This document shows positions 31,682-41,248 of a stretch of 64,000 nt of DNA, one piece after another. Position 1 is the first letter of the stretch, and every line of letters begins with the position of its first letter. Origin of the DNA: Parapedobacter pyrenivorans. GTDB taxonomy: Bacteria > Bacteroidota > Bacteroidia > Sphingobacteriales > Sphingobacteriaceae. The stretch lies in contig NZ_BMER01000002.1 in NCBI RefSeq assembly GCF_014636865.1, positions 62,001 through 126,000 of the forward strand. Direction: 5' to 3'. Under the pieces are notes generated by a model. The model saw only the letters and a program-made list of their open reading frames with translations. It was not told where the DNA came from and searched no databases. A program made the translations under genes and the position numbers.

Positions 31682-34006
31682 ATGCAATATATTAAATTTT
31701 ACGTAACCGTATTATCTTTTTGTGGTGCCTTGTGCTGCCACGCCCAAGTAGACCATTTCGAACTTAGCGGATTCGTCACCGACGCCGGGCACCAACCCCT
31801 ACATGGCGCTACCGTCAAGATTAACAGCCTTACCGCCATCGCCGATGCAGACGGTCGATATCATTTCCCCGACATCAGGCAACGACAGGTGCAGGTAGCT
31901 GTCACCGCAGTGGGCTTTGAATCGTACACCGGCACACGGACACTGACACAGGGTGCAAATACGCTTAATATTATGCTTAACCCGCAAACCAATGAGCTCG
32001 CCACAGTCGAGGTAATGGGCCTCACTAAGGCCCAGGAGGTAAACCGGCAGGCATACAATGTCACGGCAATCGATGCCACTAAGCTTTACAACTCCACAAT
32101 GGATATTTCCGGCGCATTGGATCGCGTAGCTGGCATCCGAGTACGAGAGTCCGGCGGCGTTGGTTCTAACTTCAACCTGTCGCTCAACGGCTTTACGGGC
32201 AACCATATCCGCTACTTCATCGATGGCATCCCGATGGATAATTTTGGAAGCTCCTTCCAGATCAACAACATTCCCATTAATACGGCAGAACGCATAGAGG
32301 TCTACAAGGGTGTCGTGCCGATGTGGTTGGGTTCGGATGCGTTGGGCGGAGCGATCAACATCGTCACCGGCGATCGGTATCGCAATTTTGTCGATGCCTC
32401 CTATTCCTACGGTTCGTTCAATACCCACCGCACGGTCATCAATACCGCTTACACCAGCGAGGGAGGTTTTACCGTGCGCCTCAACGCTTACCAGAACTAT
32501 TCGGACAATAATTATAAGGTCATGGTTGATGCTGCGGATATTAATACCGGCGCTTATGCACCCGGAACAAAGATCCGTCGATTCCATGACACCTATCACA
32601 ACGAAGCTCTCATCACCAATGTCGGGGTAGTAGATAAGTCCTTTGCCGATCAACTGCTCGTCGGCATTACCCTGGGTAAAAATTACAAAGAAATCCAAAC
32701 CGGCGCGCGGATGGTTTCTGTATTTGGTGGATGGCACCGCCGGGGCACAACCATCATGCCGACATTAAAATATAAGAAAGAGAACCTCATCAAAGGTCTT
32801 GACGTAATCGTCAATGCCAATTACAATCTAGGCTCGGAGCAAAATATCGATACCGTCAATGCGCGGTTCGACTGGTTTGGCAATTCGAAGCCTACTGGCA
32901 CAAACAGCGGTGAGCGCTCAAGGAGCTTATACAAATACCGTAATAATGAAGGGCTTTCCACGGCGTCATTCAACTACCGCATCGCCAACAGGCACTCCTT
33001 GTCGCTCAACAACAATTTTTCTACCTTCCGCCGCGAGGGCAGCGATGAGCTCAACCCCACCAATGCACAATACGAACGTCAGAAACGCACGTATAAAAAT
33101 GTGTTGGGTTTCGGCTATAATTACGACATCGAAGACCTATGGAGCACGACCGTCTTCCTTAAACACATTCATCAAAATAACCGTGATGGTGCAGATGCCC
33201 GTAACGCCATGGACAAATTGGGGTATGGCCTTGCTTCAGCCTATTACCTCACTCCTCGTTTCCAGCTCAAAGCCTCCTATGAACTGACCAACCGGATGCC
33301 CACGGCCTATGAAATATTCGGCGATGTAGAAAATCAGGAAGGTAATTTCCAACTCAACCCGGAGCGAAGCAATAATGTGAACCTTGGGGCGGCCTATGAC
33401 TTCGCGCTCCGTGAGGATCACCGCTTTTCATTGCATACCAACCTCATCTATCGGCGTGCTTACGACTACATTTATTACCGACTCAATAATAACCAATCGA
33501 AAACCGTAGCCGACAACCGCGATGGCGTAGAAACCTTCGGCGGCGATGCAGAGTTGCGGTATTCGTTCAAAAACTGGCTGATGGCCGGAGCGACCCTCAC
33601 GTATCAGCACATCATGAACACCCAGAAGTATGAAGAAGGATATAGCGGAATCAGCCCCGTATACCGGGATCAGATGCCCAATATCCCCTACCTCTTTGGA
33701 AATGCCGATGTTGCTGTTGTGCTCCAGAATGTCGGCCGACAAGGAAACACGCTGAACATCGGCTACAACTTACTGTTTGTACATGATTTTTACCTCTATT
33801 GGCCCAGCCGGGGTGGAGACAAGCTCGATATACCACAGCAACTCAGCCATGATTTCAATGTAGTCTATTCCGTACAGGACGGCCGATACAACATCGCACT
33901 GGAAGCCAAGAACTTCACCGATACCCGGATGTATGACAATTTTAGTCTACAGAAGCCCAGTCGGGGCTTTTACCTCAATCTCCGTTATTTCATTAACAAA
34001 AAATAA
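31682..34006 (+). CDS. TonB-dependent receptor (siderophore/iron type)
   Basis: A 774-residue outer-membrane receptor. A signal peptide (FYVTVLSFCGALCCHAQ) leads into a CarboxypepD_reg-like beta domain (about 25-105, LSGFVTDAGHQPLHGATVKI), then the plug domain (about 120-225, GALDRVAGIRVRESGG, RYFIDGIPM, ERIEVYKGVVP, LGGAINIVTG) and a 22-strand barrel ending in FYLNLRYFINKK. The DUF4374 lipoprotein and PepSY protein downstream, and the palindrome at the promoter, point to uptake of a ferric siderophore or a similar iron source. It starts the five-gene operon; the next gene begins 11 bases later. Confidence 0.92.
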   Translation: MQYIKFYVTVLSFCGALCCHAQVDHFELSGFVTDAGHQPLHGATVKINSLTAIADADGRYHFPDIRQRQVQVAVTAVGFESYTGTRTLTQGANTLNIMLNPQTNELATVEVMGLTKAQEVNRQAYNVTAIDATKLYNSTMDISGALDRVAGIRVRESGGVGSNFNLSLNGFTGNHIRYFIDGIPMDNFGSSFQINNIPINTAERIEVYKGVVPMWLGSDALGGAINIVTGDRYRNFVDASYSYGSFNTHRTVINTAYTSEGGFTVRLNAYQNYSDNNYKVMVDAADINTGAYAPGTKIRRFHDTYHNEALITNVGVVDKSFADQLLVGITLGKNYKEIQTGARMVSVFGGWHRRGTTIMPTLKYKKENLIKGLDVIVNANYNLGSEQNIDTVNARFDWFGNSKPTGTNSGERSRSLYKYRNNEGLSTASFNYRIANRHSLSLNNNFSTFRREGSDELNPTNAQYERQKRTYKNVLGFGYNYDIEDLWSTTVFLKHIHQNNRDGADARNAMDKLGYGLASAYYLTPRFQLKASYELTNRMPTAYEIFGDVENQEGNFQLNPERSNNVNLGAAYDFALREDHRFSLHTNLIYRRAYDYIYYRLNNNQSKTVADNRDGVETFGGDAELRYSFKNWLMAGATLTYQHIMNTQKYEEGYSGISPVYRDQMPNIPYLFGNADVAVVLQNVGRQGNTLNIGYNLLFVHDFYLYWPSRGGDKLDIPQQLSHDFNVVYSVQDGRYNIALEAKNFTDTRMYDNFSLQKPSRGFYLNLRYFINKK

Positions 34007-34017
34007 AATCAAATAAC

Positions 34018-35238
34018 ATGAATATCAAATCAAACACCCTATTTCTAGGCATTGCCACCGCCACACTGTTGGCTTCTTGCAACAAAAGCGACCGTGAACC
34101 TGATAATCCAGGTAATTTCATCATTGCCGTCACACCCGCGGCGAGCACCGGCGTGGCCGATTACCTTTTGACCGCTAGCGGCCTCGATACAGGCCGCATT
34201 TCGACGACAGGGCAAGGTGTGGAGCAGGACGGCACCTACCGCTATTACGTCACCCATAACAATAAATTTTTCAGCATGCTTTACGGGCAGGGAAACCCCG
34301 GGGCGGTAACTACCTACAACATCCTCGACGGCAGGCTCAACAAACTATCCAATTTCCAAACGGAGACCGTGCAAGCGTTTGCTCCTGTAAATAACGATCT
34401 GTTGCTGATGAAAATATCGCGCAATATCACCAACCCGTTTGCAAGCTGGTACCGCATTAACACCAACACCCTGCAGATTGAAAGTGAAGGCAAGGTCAAT
34501 ACGGCCGCACCATCCAACAATGGCGAACTTGCCCATTTCAGCTGGATCAAACAGGTGGGTAATAAGGTGTTTGCCCCTTATTTCTCCATCAAGGCGTGCT
34601 GCAGCGCTTCGTTTGAAACGGCCTACCCCGACAGTGCCTGGATTGCGGTATACTCATATCCGGATATGCAACTGGAAAAGGTCATCAAAGACAACCGAAC
34701 CAGTTACATTGGTCGCTATTTCGTGGATGGCCTGGGCGTAGTCGAAAACGGCGATGTGTATGCATTCTCCGCATCGGTAGCGGTTACCGATGGCAAGATG
34801 TCGTCCACCAAACCATCGGCCGTGGTTAAAATCCCCGCCGGAACCACCGAGTTCGACCAGTCTTACTTTTTCAATGTAGAACAGGCTTCCGATGGCTATA
34901 ATATCACCGATTGGCTTTACGTGGGGCACAATAAATTTGTTGTACTGGTTACCACAAAAGGAGAAAAGGGGCAATATGCAGCAGGCAAAAGGCTTGGGGT
35001 GATCAATGTGGTAGACAAGTCATTCAAATTGGTTACGGGTATGCCGGATGTCGATGATATCAATTCGTTGACTAACATGAGCAATTACAGTGCCGAGGAT
35101 GGCCGCTACGGATACGTGGGTGTTAACCTGAAATCGGGAGTAGGCTATGTTTACAAAATCGACTCAGATAATGCGAGTGCGTCACAGGGTCTGCGGGTAG
35201 ACGGCGGTACCATTACCGCCATCGAACACCTTGATTAG
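34018..35238 (+). CDS. DUF4374 lipoprotein
   Basis: A 406-residue lipoprotein: signal with lipobox LLASC (Cys21), then repeated strands suggesting a beta-propeller (YDLLTASGLDTG-like, YYVTHNNKFFSMLYG, YGYVGVNLKSGVGYVYKID). This is the pattern of DUF4374 proteins, which in Bacteroidota are encoded next to siderophore-type TonB receptors and are thought to sit at the cell surface as substrate-binding partners. A Cys-Cys pair (KACCSASF) in the middle is unusual. It lies 11 bases after the receptor gene; the exact ligand is unknown. Confidence 0.85.
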   Translation: MNIKSNTLFLGIATATLLASCNKSDREPDNPGNFIIAVTPAASTGVADYLLTASGLDTGRISTTGQGVEQDGTYRYYVTHNNKFFSMLYGQGNPGAVTTYNILDGRLNKLSNFQTETVQAFAPVNNDLLLMKISRNITNPFASWYRINTNTLQIESEGKVNTAAPSNNGELAHFSWIKQVGNKVFAPYFSIKACCSASFETAYPDSAWIAVYSYPDMQLEKVIKDNRTSYIGRYFVDGLGVVENGDVYAFSASVAVTDGKMSSTKPSAVVKIPAGTTEFDQSYFFNVEQASDGYNITDWLYVGHNKFVVLVTTKGEKGQYAAGKRLGVINVVDKSFKLVTGMPDVDDINSLTNMSNYSAEDGRYGYVGVNLKSGVGYVYKIDSDNASASQGLRVDGGTITAIEHLD

Positions 35239-35304
35239 AAACACTGTGTCACGGCTTCCCGGCGAATCGCATCCTGATTCCTGGGAAGCCTTAAGAAATT
35301 ATCA

Positions 35305-35637
35305 ATGTACACTACGCTCTTCATCCTGATTGTCATCGGCACATTGCTTTTTTACGCAGCCTCAGACAAGGTAAAACCTGAGAACAAACCCGCATGGGCC
35401 CAGCGGTTCGCTCAAAAATCGGTGCTAGCGCGGAGTCTCGGCACTATAATTTTCTTAATCTGCTGGATCGCCGTTAGTTACCTACAAGGTCCTGGTTCCG
35501 GTTCTTTTGCCCTATTGGGTTACCTCATGACCAGCTACTGCCTCGTGGTATTACTTAGACCGTTGCGCTATTTCAACGCCACACGCCTAGCCATCGTTGC
35601 CCTCACGGCAATCCTTTTAGAAATTTTCGTCTTCTGA
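35305..35637 (+). CDS. Small membrane protein of the iron operon (DUF3325-like)
   Basis: A 110-residue protein with three hydrophobic segments: TTLFILIVIGTLLFYAAS, LGTIIFLICWIAVSYL and FALLGYLMTSYCLVVLL. There are no catalytic motifs. Size, topology and position, between a TonB receptor and a PepSY protein, fit DUF3325, which accompanies PepSY and DUF3649 genes in iron-uptake clusters of Proteobacteria. The assignment is by context and topology, so moderate. The next ORF starts 3 bases after its stop, showing tight coupling. Confidence 0.6.
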   Translation: MYTTLFILIVIGTLLFYAASDKVKPENKPAWAQRFAQKSVLARSLGTIIFLICWIAVSYLQGPGSGSFALLGYLMTSYCLVVLLRPLRYFNATRLAIVALTAILLEIFVF

Positions 35638-35640
35638 TCC

Positions 35641-35922
35641 ATGCCCGCAAATAAAAAATACCTTAGCACGCCCGTGCAACGCTTCCTCAAAATCACCGCA
35701 GGTTTTGTAGGCGGCTACTTCGTCATGCTTTCCCTTCACCTGCTACTCACCTACTTATTCCGGCAAGAGCAGGTTATCATCACCGCTTTTATCACCGGCT
35801 ACATCCTTTGGGCCGTACTGCTCCTACTGGCGTTCTTGTGCAAAAGTGGCTGGAAAATCTGGGGTATCTATCTCGCGCTATCCATCACGTTCTATGGGCT
35901 TTTTCACTTGCTAAACCACTGA
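35641..35922 (+). CDS. Small membrane protein of the iron operon (DUF3649-like)
   Basis: A 93-residue protein with three hydrophobic stretches (FVGGYFVMLSLHLLLTYLF, VIITAFITGYILWAVLLLLAFL, WGIYLALSITFYGLFHLL) and a basic N-terminus (ANKKYLSTPVQRFLK). Size and order next to a DUF3325-like and a PepSY protein suggest the DUF3649 family of iron-uptake accessory proteins. Function is unknown; a part in an inner-membrane ferric-reductase complex with the PepSY protein is possible. It is flanked by gaps of 3 and 4 bases. Confidence 0.6.
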   Translation: MPANKKYLSTPVQRFLKITAGFVGGYFVMLSLHLLLTYLFRQEQVIITAFITGYILWAVLLLLAFLCKSGWKIWGIYLALSITFYGLFHLLNH

Positions 35923-35926
35923 AGCC

Positions 35927-37597
35927 ATGAATATCAGAAACTACAACATCTATTTCAACACGCATACCATTAGCGGCATTATTATTTGCGCGCTCCTTTA
36001 CGTCATTTTCTTTGCCGGTTCATTTTCATTTTTCCGTGATGAGATATCCGCATGGCAGAAGAATCGGTCGGCCTATGCCCACCAAGCCTCGGCCAATGAT
36101 TACGATTACCTGCTTGATTCGTTGCACGTCGCACATAACCTCCAGGGTAGGGATATCACCTTTTATGTCCAAGATAACAACGTGCAAGCCTACGTCAGTA
36201 TGGGCACATCCCAAGATACCACAATCAAGAAAAAAGCGAACGGCCAGCAAGTTCAACGACGCGGACGGCGAGGCCGCGGAAACGACGACTCGGCATATTT
36301 TCAATACGACTTCAAGCAAAATAAAGCCGGCTCTTATGCCGAATCCTACGACATGGGCGAATTCCTGTACCGACTGCATTTTCTCGCACAGCTCAATCAA
36401 GTACCCATTCGTATCGGCACCCCGTTTGGCTATCTGGTCGCGGGCATCGTATCGTTTCTGTTTCTGTTCGCACTCATTACCGGCCTGCTGTTGCACTGGG
36501 ACAAGCTAGTTTCCAATTTCTTCACATTTCGGCCGTGGAGCAAATGGAAAACCGTATGGACGGACATGCATACCGCACTGGGTGTCATCGGCTTCCCTTT
36601 CCAGCTGATGTATGCGGTCACCGGTATCGTACTCATTGTCAATACTGCACTTATCCTTCCCTTCAGCAAAGTGTTATACGACGGAAATAGCGAAAAGCTC
36701 TACGCCGCCCTTGGCTACAACGATGCGAGTACTTACGAATACCGTTACCAGCCTCTGGGCGATCGTGTCGCACTAAACCCTTACCTCAAGCAAGTTAACG
36801 AGCGTTGGCCGGGAAGTCGCGTCAACCGCGTTTATATCAAAAACTACGGTGATGAAAGCATGCACGTTACCCTCGAAGCCGTCCCCAGCGTCAAAACGAA
36901 CTTTGCCGGTTCTGGCAAAATCACCTTTCATCCCGCTACGCAATCCATTATTTACGAAAAGTCTCCCACAACATCCGTTACTTATCTCGATCGTGTCAAA
37001 GCCCTTATCTACCGGCTACATTTCGGCGATTTCGGCGGGTATCCTGTAAAAGCAACGTTTTTCGTACTCGGCATCATGGGATGCGTGGTGATTATCTCTG
37101 GCATCCTCATCTGGCTGGTAGCCCGTGACAAGAAGAATATTCCACTCCACAAACGCCGGTTCAATTTTTGGGCATCCAACGTATTCATAGCCATATGCCT
37201 CACCATGCTACCTGTTACAGCCCTCACGTTCATTGCCATCAAGCTCAATCCCGCGGCAGACCAAGCGTTTATCTATCGCGTGTACTTCTATAGCTGGCTG
37301 GCATTATCATTGCTTTATGTTGCACGCCGGAATTTGCGTGTTACGAATAAAGAAACACTACTGATTGGGGCATTGTTGGGGTTATGCGTTCCGATCGTTA
37401 ACGGTGTGAAGACGGGCAACTGGATGTGGAAAACGTATCTAACTGGTGCACTCGATATTTTTCTGATTGATTTACTTTGGTTGGTTATCGGTATCGTCGG
37501 TTTAATCGCGGTATACCGCATACGGCTGGATACAAAAAAAATGCACGTCCCGAAACGCACGATATCCACACTTAAAGAAGCCGTTTCCTCCGAATAG
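35927..37597 (+). CDS. PepSY-associated transmembrane protein (iron-related)
   Basis: A 556-residue inner-membrane protein of the PepSY_TM/PiuB type. The first helix (HTISGIIICALLYVIFFAGSFSFF) is followed by a periplasmic stretch, then FGYLVAGIVSFLFLFALITGLLLHWDKLVSNFFTFR, further helices with WTDMHTALGVIGFPFQLMYAVTG, and a C-terminal group of helices. The His residues in these helices (HTH-, LHWD, DMHTALG) are placed like heme ligands in ferric-reductase relatives. It probably helps to release iron from the imported siderophore. The Arg/Gly-rich loop QRRGRRGRGNDD near residue 110 is a local oddity. Last gene of the operon. Confidence 0.88.
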   Translation: MNIRNYNIYFNTHTISGIIICALLYVIFFAGSFSFFRDEISAWQKNRSAYAHQASANDYDYLLDSLHVAHNLQGRDITFYVQDNNVQAYVSMGTSQDTTIKKKANGQQVQRRGRRGRGNDDSAYFQYDFKQNKAGSYAESYDMGEFLYRLHFLAQLNQVPIRIGTPFGYLVAGIVSFLFLFALITGLLLHWDKLVSNFFTFRPWSKWKTVWTDMHTALGVIGFPFQLMYAVTGIVLIVNTALILPFSKVLYDGNSEKLYAALGYNDASTYEYRYQPLGDRVALNPYLKQVNERWPGSRVNRVYIKNYGDESMHVTLEAVPSVKTNFAGSGKITFHPATQSIIYEKSPTTSVTYLDRVKALIYRLHFGDFGGYPVKATFFVLGIMGCVVIISGILIWLVARDKKNIPLHKRRFNFWASNVFIAICLTMLPVTALTFIAIKLNPAADQAFIYRVYFYSWLALSLLYVARRNLRVTNKETLLIGALLGLCVPIVNGVKTGNWMWKTYLTGALDIFLIDLLWLVIGIVGLIAVYRIRLDTKKMHVPKRTISTLKEAVSSE

Positions 37598-37639
37598 CAA
37601 AGAAAATGCACCCTTGCTCTTTCATCATTTATTTCACAT

Positions 37640-38026
37640 TCATGGTAGTTTAACGATGCAGTCAATTTCCACGCGGATACCTTCGGCCAATGCCGACTGC
37701 ACCGTTGTCCGCGCGGGCCGCACACCGGAAAAATAAGTAGCATACACCGCATTGAAACGGCTGAACTCACCAATATCCGTCAGATGGACTGTGCACTTCA
37801 CCACATCGCTTAGGTCGGCACCTGCGGCCCCTACAATTGCTTTGATGTTATCCAATGTACGGCGAGTCTCCTCCTCGATGGAGCCGAGTACAAACTGTGA
37901 GGTCTTGAAATCGACAGATGCCTGGCCGCTTACGAAGAGAAAACCGCCAGCGATGACGCCGTCCGAATAGGCGCCCGTTATAAAGTCTGTATCCCTATCA
38001 GGATGCGTGATTTGCTGTTTCACCAT
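37640..38026 (-). CDS. RidA family protein
   Basis: A 128-residue YjgF/YER057c/UK114 (RidA) protein. Matching segments are YSDGVIAGGFLFVSGQ near residue 20, TRRTLDNIKAIVGAAGADLSDVVK, VYATYFSGVRPARTTVQ with the Arg that binds the carboxylate in active RidA, and VEIDCIVKL at the end. Active family members hydrolyse reactive enamines/imines such as 2-aminoacrylate; some relatives have other roles. It is convergent with the iron operon, 42 bases away, and followed upstream by an mscS gene on the same strand. Confidence 0.93.
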   Translation of the reverse strand: MVKQQITHPDRDTDFITGAYSDGVIAGGFLFVSGQASVDFKTSQFVLGSIEEETRRTLDNIKAIVGAAGADLSDVVKCTVHLTDIGEFSRFNAVYATYFSGVRPARTTVQSALAEGIRVEIDCIVKLP

Positions 38027-38076
38027 AATTAAGTCATTATTCCTAAATTTCAGCGAAATATAATCTTTTCTTTTTA

Positions 38077-39138
38077 TTATTCCGCCAATTCCACGCGTGT
38101 CTTTGACAAGCTATCCGGATAGTTTCGCTGCACAAAATCCACCAATTTCTCACGTATATAACACCGTAAGTCCCATGCCTCGCCCGAGTTCCTGCAACTC
38201 ATCAGCGCCCGTATTTCGAGGGACTGTGCATTCGCGCCGGTCACTTGCAAGACGTCCACTTTTCCGTCCCAGAGTGAGTGCCCATGAAGTAGGCGACTCA
38301 GTTCGGCGCGCAATTCTTGCACAGGTACGGTATAATCGGTATAAATGAACACGGTACCCAAAATTTCAGCCGTTGTGCGCGTCCAATTTTGAAAAGGTGT
38401 TTCAATAAAATACTGAATGGGAAGAACTAATCTTCGTTTATCCCAGATATTGACCACTACGTAAGTCAAGTTGATCTCCTCAACTTTTCCCCATTCCCCT
38501 TCCACGATTACCACATCGTCGATACGGATAGGCTGTGTAAACGCGATTTGGAATCCCGCCAGTAGGTTTCCAAGTGATTTTTGCGCAGCAAAGCCGATGA
38601 TAACGCCACCAAGTCCTACACCCGTGAGCAATCCTGCGCCAATTTTTTGCAGGTTATCGAAACTCAGCAATATGATGGCCACCGCAATGATAGCGATAAT
38701 CGCCACCAATATTTTCCGGATAAACTGCATCTGCGTTCGCACCTTCCGCGCCCGCAGGTTATCCGCTACATTGTAGTCGAATTGATGATTCAAATAATCT
38801 TCGGCAATCCGGATGATCCGGATAATCACTACAGCAAAACAACAGATCAATACAATTTCCACCACTTTGCCAATTACTTGATATACGCGAGGAGTAATCC
38901 GTAGAAAAGGAATAAGCGCATTGAAAAGTAATACCGGCAACACGACATTCACCACCTTATTCAGGTGCCTGATGGCAGATCGGAACAAGGAATAATTTCC
39001 ATCATCGATCGCCTTCAACCGGACGAACGGAACCAATATAAATTTGAGTAATAAACCGGCTAAAATAGCCACCATCAGCAGCGTAACGTTCCAAACGATA
39101 TCCGGAACATCAGGCCATAAGTCGTTCAAATATGCCAT
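38077..39138 (-). CDS. MscS-family mechanosensitive channel (second copy)
   Basis: A 353-residue MscS protein. Four to five hydrophobic segments (VTLLMVAILAGLLLKFILVPF; VVNVVLPVLLFNALIPF; VVEIVLICCFAVVIIRIIRI; ILVAIIAIIAVAIILL) precede the pore helix GLGGVIIGFAAQKSLGNLLAGF and the beta domain PIRIDDVVIVEGEWGKVEEINLTYV, both typical. It is larger than the first mscS (about 300 residues) and more like the YnaI/Ybio type with extra N-terminal helices. It lies between the RidA gene and a TPR histidine kinase on the same strand. Ion-channel function is from family knowledge. Confidence 0.92.
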   Translation of the reverse strand: MAYLNDLWPDVPDIVWNVTLLMVAILAGLLLKFILVPFVRLKAIDDGNYSLFRSAIRHLNKVVNVVLPVLLFNALIPFLRITPRVYQVIGKVVEIVLICCFAVVIIRIIRIAEDYLNHQFDYNVADNLRARKVRTQMQFIRKILVAIIAIIAVAIILLSFDNLQKIGAGLLTGVGLGGVIIGFAAQKSLGNLLAGFQIAFTQPIRIDDVVIVEGEWGKVEEINLTYVVVNIWDKRRLVLPIQYFIETPFQNWTRTTAEILGTVFIYTDYTVPVQELRAELSRLLHGHSLWDGKVDVLQVTGANAQSLEIRALMSCRNSGEAWDLRCYIREKLVDFVQRNYPDSLSKTRVELAE

Positions 39139-39283
39139 GTATTTAATTGCTTAAACTAATATGATGTTGGCCGCCTCAGGAGACCTCAGGGAGCTACTGC
39201 TGCGCGGTCATCCGGACGGCATGTTTTGGGGGGTTAACAGCAGCCAGGCCCTATTGTTTTTGCTTTTGCGGTGCAGGCAGTTC

Positions 39284-41155
39284 CTACACAGGCAGCTCCA
39301 CGAAAAATGTGGTACCCGGTGTCCGCTCCGGGTGGCTTTCAAACCATATCCGGCCGTTGTGAGCTTCCACAATATGCTTGGAGATCGCCAATCCAAGGCC
39401 AAACGGCTGTTCTCCATCCGTTCCCGGGCGCCGCGCTTCCGTAAACATATCAAATATTTTTGTGCCCAGCGACTCCGGTATACCGATTCCACGGTCCTTT
39501 ACACTGATCACGACGTGATGGGACGCGACCTCAAGCACCACGGAAATCCGTTCGCCAATTGGACTGAATTTGATGGCATTGGCGATTAGGTTACTCACCA
39601 CACGCCACAATTTCTCACGATTCGCAAAAACCACTGATGGCTGGCTGCGCAGCTCGATCCGCTGACTTTTGGCCGTTGCTTTATTTTCCATCAGGTCTAC
39701 GCAATTATGCAGTATCCGATCCAGGTCTACCACGTCTTTGGGTAGATCGTCCGCTTGCTTGTGCACCTGCAAGAGATCGCTCACCAAATCGAGCGAATCC
39801 CTCGCCGATTTACGGATCAGTTCCAGCATTTTTTGCTCAACCGGCGGACGATTTACCGCTTCCAGCATCAGGGAAGCCGCCGACCCGATGGCTCCGATAG
39901 GATTACGCAGGTCGTGTGCCACGATTTGCATCATCCGGGTATTTTCGGTTTGGCTTTGCTCCAGTGCATCGAGGGTTTTGCGCATCTGTTGGTTTTGTTC
40001 CACAATCTGCGCATTCAGCCGTCTCGTTGTCCGCAGCGACCGCCGGATGATGATGATAATCCCCACGGCCAACAAGCAACCGAATACCGCCAATACCAAA
40101 AAAAAGGTTTGGTAGCGGGATTTTTCAGCCAACCGTTCAACCTGCTGTTCTTTTATCGCATAATCCAAGTAATCGATACTAGCGGTATTATCCAAGTGTT
40201 CCTGCTCATCAAACAATTCGACCAGCATGCGGCCATAAGCCGCCGCCTCTGCCTGCTCATTGCGGGCAGTATACAAGTCAAAAAGTCTTCGTGCCATTAC
40301 GCGGCTATAGAAAAGATAACTATGCTCATCCGCGATTTCCAAGCCCCTGCGGTAATAAGCAATAGCCTGTTGCACATCATCGGGCACCATGTAATCGCCA
40401 ATCCCGATGAGCATATCCATGCTCACGTAATAAAGTTGCTTCTGCACGGCCGAATTAATGGTGCTATCCCACAGCGCAATCCCGGCTTGCCGTTCACCCT
40501 GTTTGAGGAGCTCTCCGGCCACCAAGTGGTCTATGGCAATCAGGGTGCGTACATCGTCATACCGGCTTGCGATCATTTTCGCTTCCTGGATATAACGGAG
40601 GGTTTCGTCAGGAGTAAAACGATCCGGGAATAGCAATAGGTAATTATAGATAACCAATGATAGGATTGAGTCGTGCCTAAGCTTGTGCCCCAAGCTGAGT
40701 GCAGCATCGAACTGTTCAACTGATCGTTCGTCTTTCCCCAATTGCTTATACACCCCTGCGATGTTCATAGCAGTTTGCACGCGATTCATGGTATCATTAA
40801 GCCTGCCGTAAGCCATATGCGCATCGTTGTAATACTTTAGCGCCAACTGTTGGTTCCCTTTGATGTCATAGACGACACCTAAGTTATTAATAGCGTCTGC
40901 CTTACCTTTGTCGTATTGCAGGCGATCCGCAATCTGGCGCGCACGCACCGCATAGTGAAATGTCGTATCTGCACTCATTTCGTATGAAAGCATCGCGAGG
41001 CGATTGAGTGCATCCACATAAGCTATGCTATCGCTTATCGAGCCCAACGACCGCTGTATGGTCGCGGCTTCGCCCAGCTGTGCCCGAACAATAGGCATGC
41101 CCAGCAGGCACATCACCAGCAGCGAAAGCGTCGGGTATTTCTTAGTACCATTCAT
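39284..41155 (-). CDS. TPR-containing sensor histidine kinase
   Basis: A 623-residue membrane kinase. After a signal peptide (LSLLVMCLLGMPIVRAQ) come several TPR repeats (about 30-330, e.g. ADAINNLGVVYDIKGNQQ), a membrane helix (TFFLVLAVFGCLLAVGIIIII), a coiled-coil region, a HisKA domain with phospho-His in VAHDLRNPIGAIGS and a HATPase domain (NLIANAIKFSP, DRGIGIPE, FGLGLAISKHIVEAH). No receiver gene is adjacent on the same strand. It is divergent from the hybrid regulator of the polysaccharide locus with 93 bases between. The signal is unknown; TPR kinases in Bacteroidota usually respond to periplasmic or envelope cues. Confidence 0.92.
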   Translation of the reverse strand: MNGTKKYPTLSLLVMCLLGMPIVRAQLGEAATIQRSLGSISDSIAYVDALNRLAMLSYEMSADTTFHYAVRARQIADRLQYDKGKADAINNLGVVYDIKGNQQLALKYYNDAHMAYGRLNDTMNRVQTAMNIAGVYKQLGKDERSVEQFDAALSLGHKLRHDSILSLVIYNYLLLFPDRFTPDETLRYIQEAKMIASRYDDVRTLIAIDHLVAGELLKQGERQAGIALWDSTINSAVQKQLYYVSMDMLIGIGDYMVPDDVQQAIAYYRRGLEIADEHSYLFYSRVMARRLFDLYTARNEQAEAAAYGRMLVELFDEQEHLDNTASIDYLDYAIKEQQVERLAEKSRYQTFFLVLAVFGCLLAVGIIIIIRRSLRTTRRLNAQIVEQNQQMRKTLDALEQSQTENTRMMQIVAHDLRNPIGAIGSAASLMLEAVNRPPVEQKMLELIRKSARDSLDLVSDLLQVHKQADDLPKDVVDLDRILHNCVDLMENKATAKSQRIELRSQPSVVFANREKLWRVVSNLIANAIKFSPIGERISVVLEVASHHVVISVKDRGIGIPESLGTKIFDMFTEARRPGTDGEQPFGLGLAISKHIVEAHNGRIWFESHPERTPGTTFFVELPV

Positions 41156-41248
41156 AGGTAAGGGTCAATGAATCCCCTAAATTAGCATATTTTTGGAAAA
41201 CAGCGCATCGCAATTTTTTACTAACTTAGCCTGTCTTGAATCGCGGCT

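Noticed and set aside
31799-32737. Minus-strand ORF of 312 codons antisense to the TonB receptor, as a source for the orphan leftward terminator
   Set aside because: It is a shadow of the receptor frame with no domain, signal or promoter.
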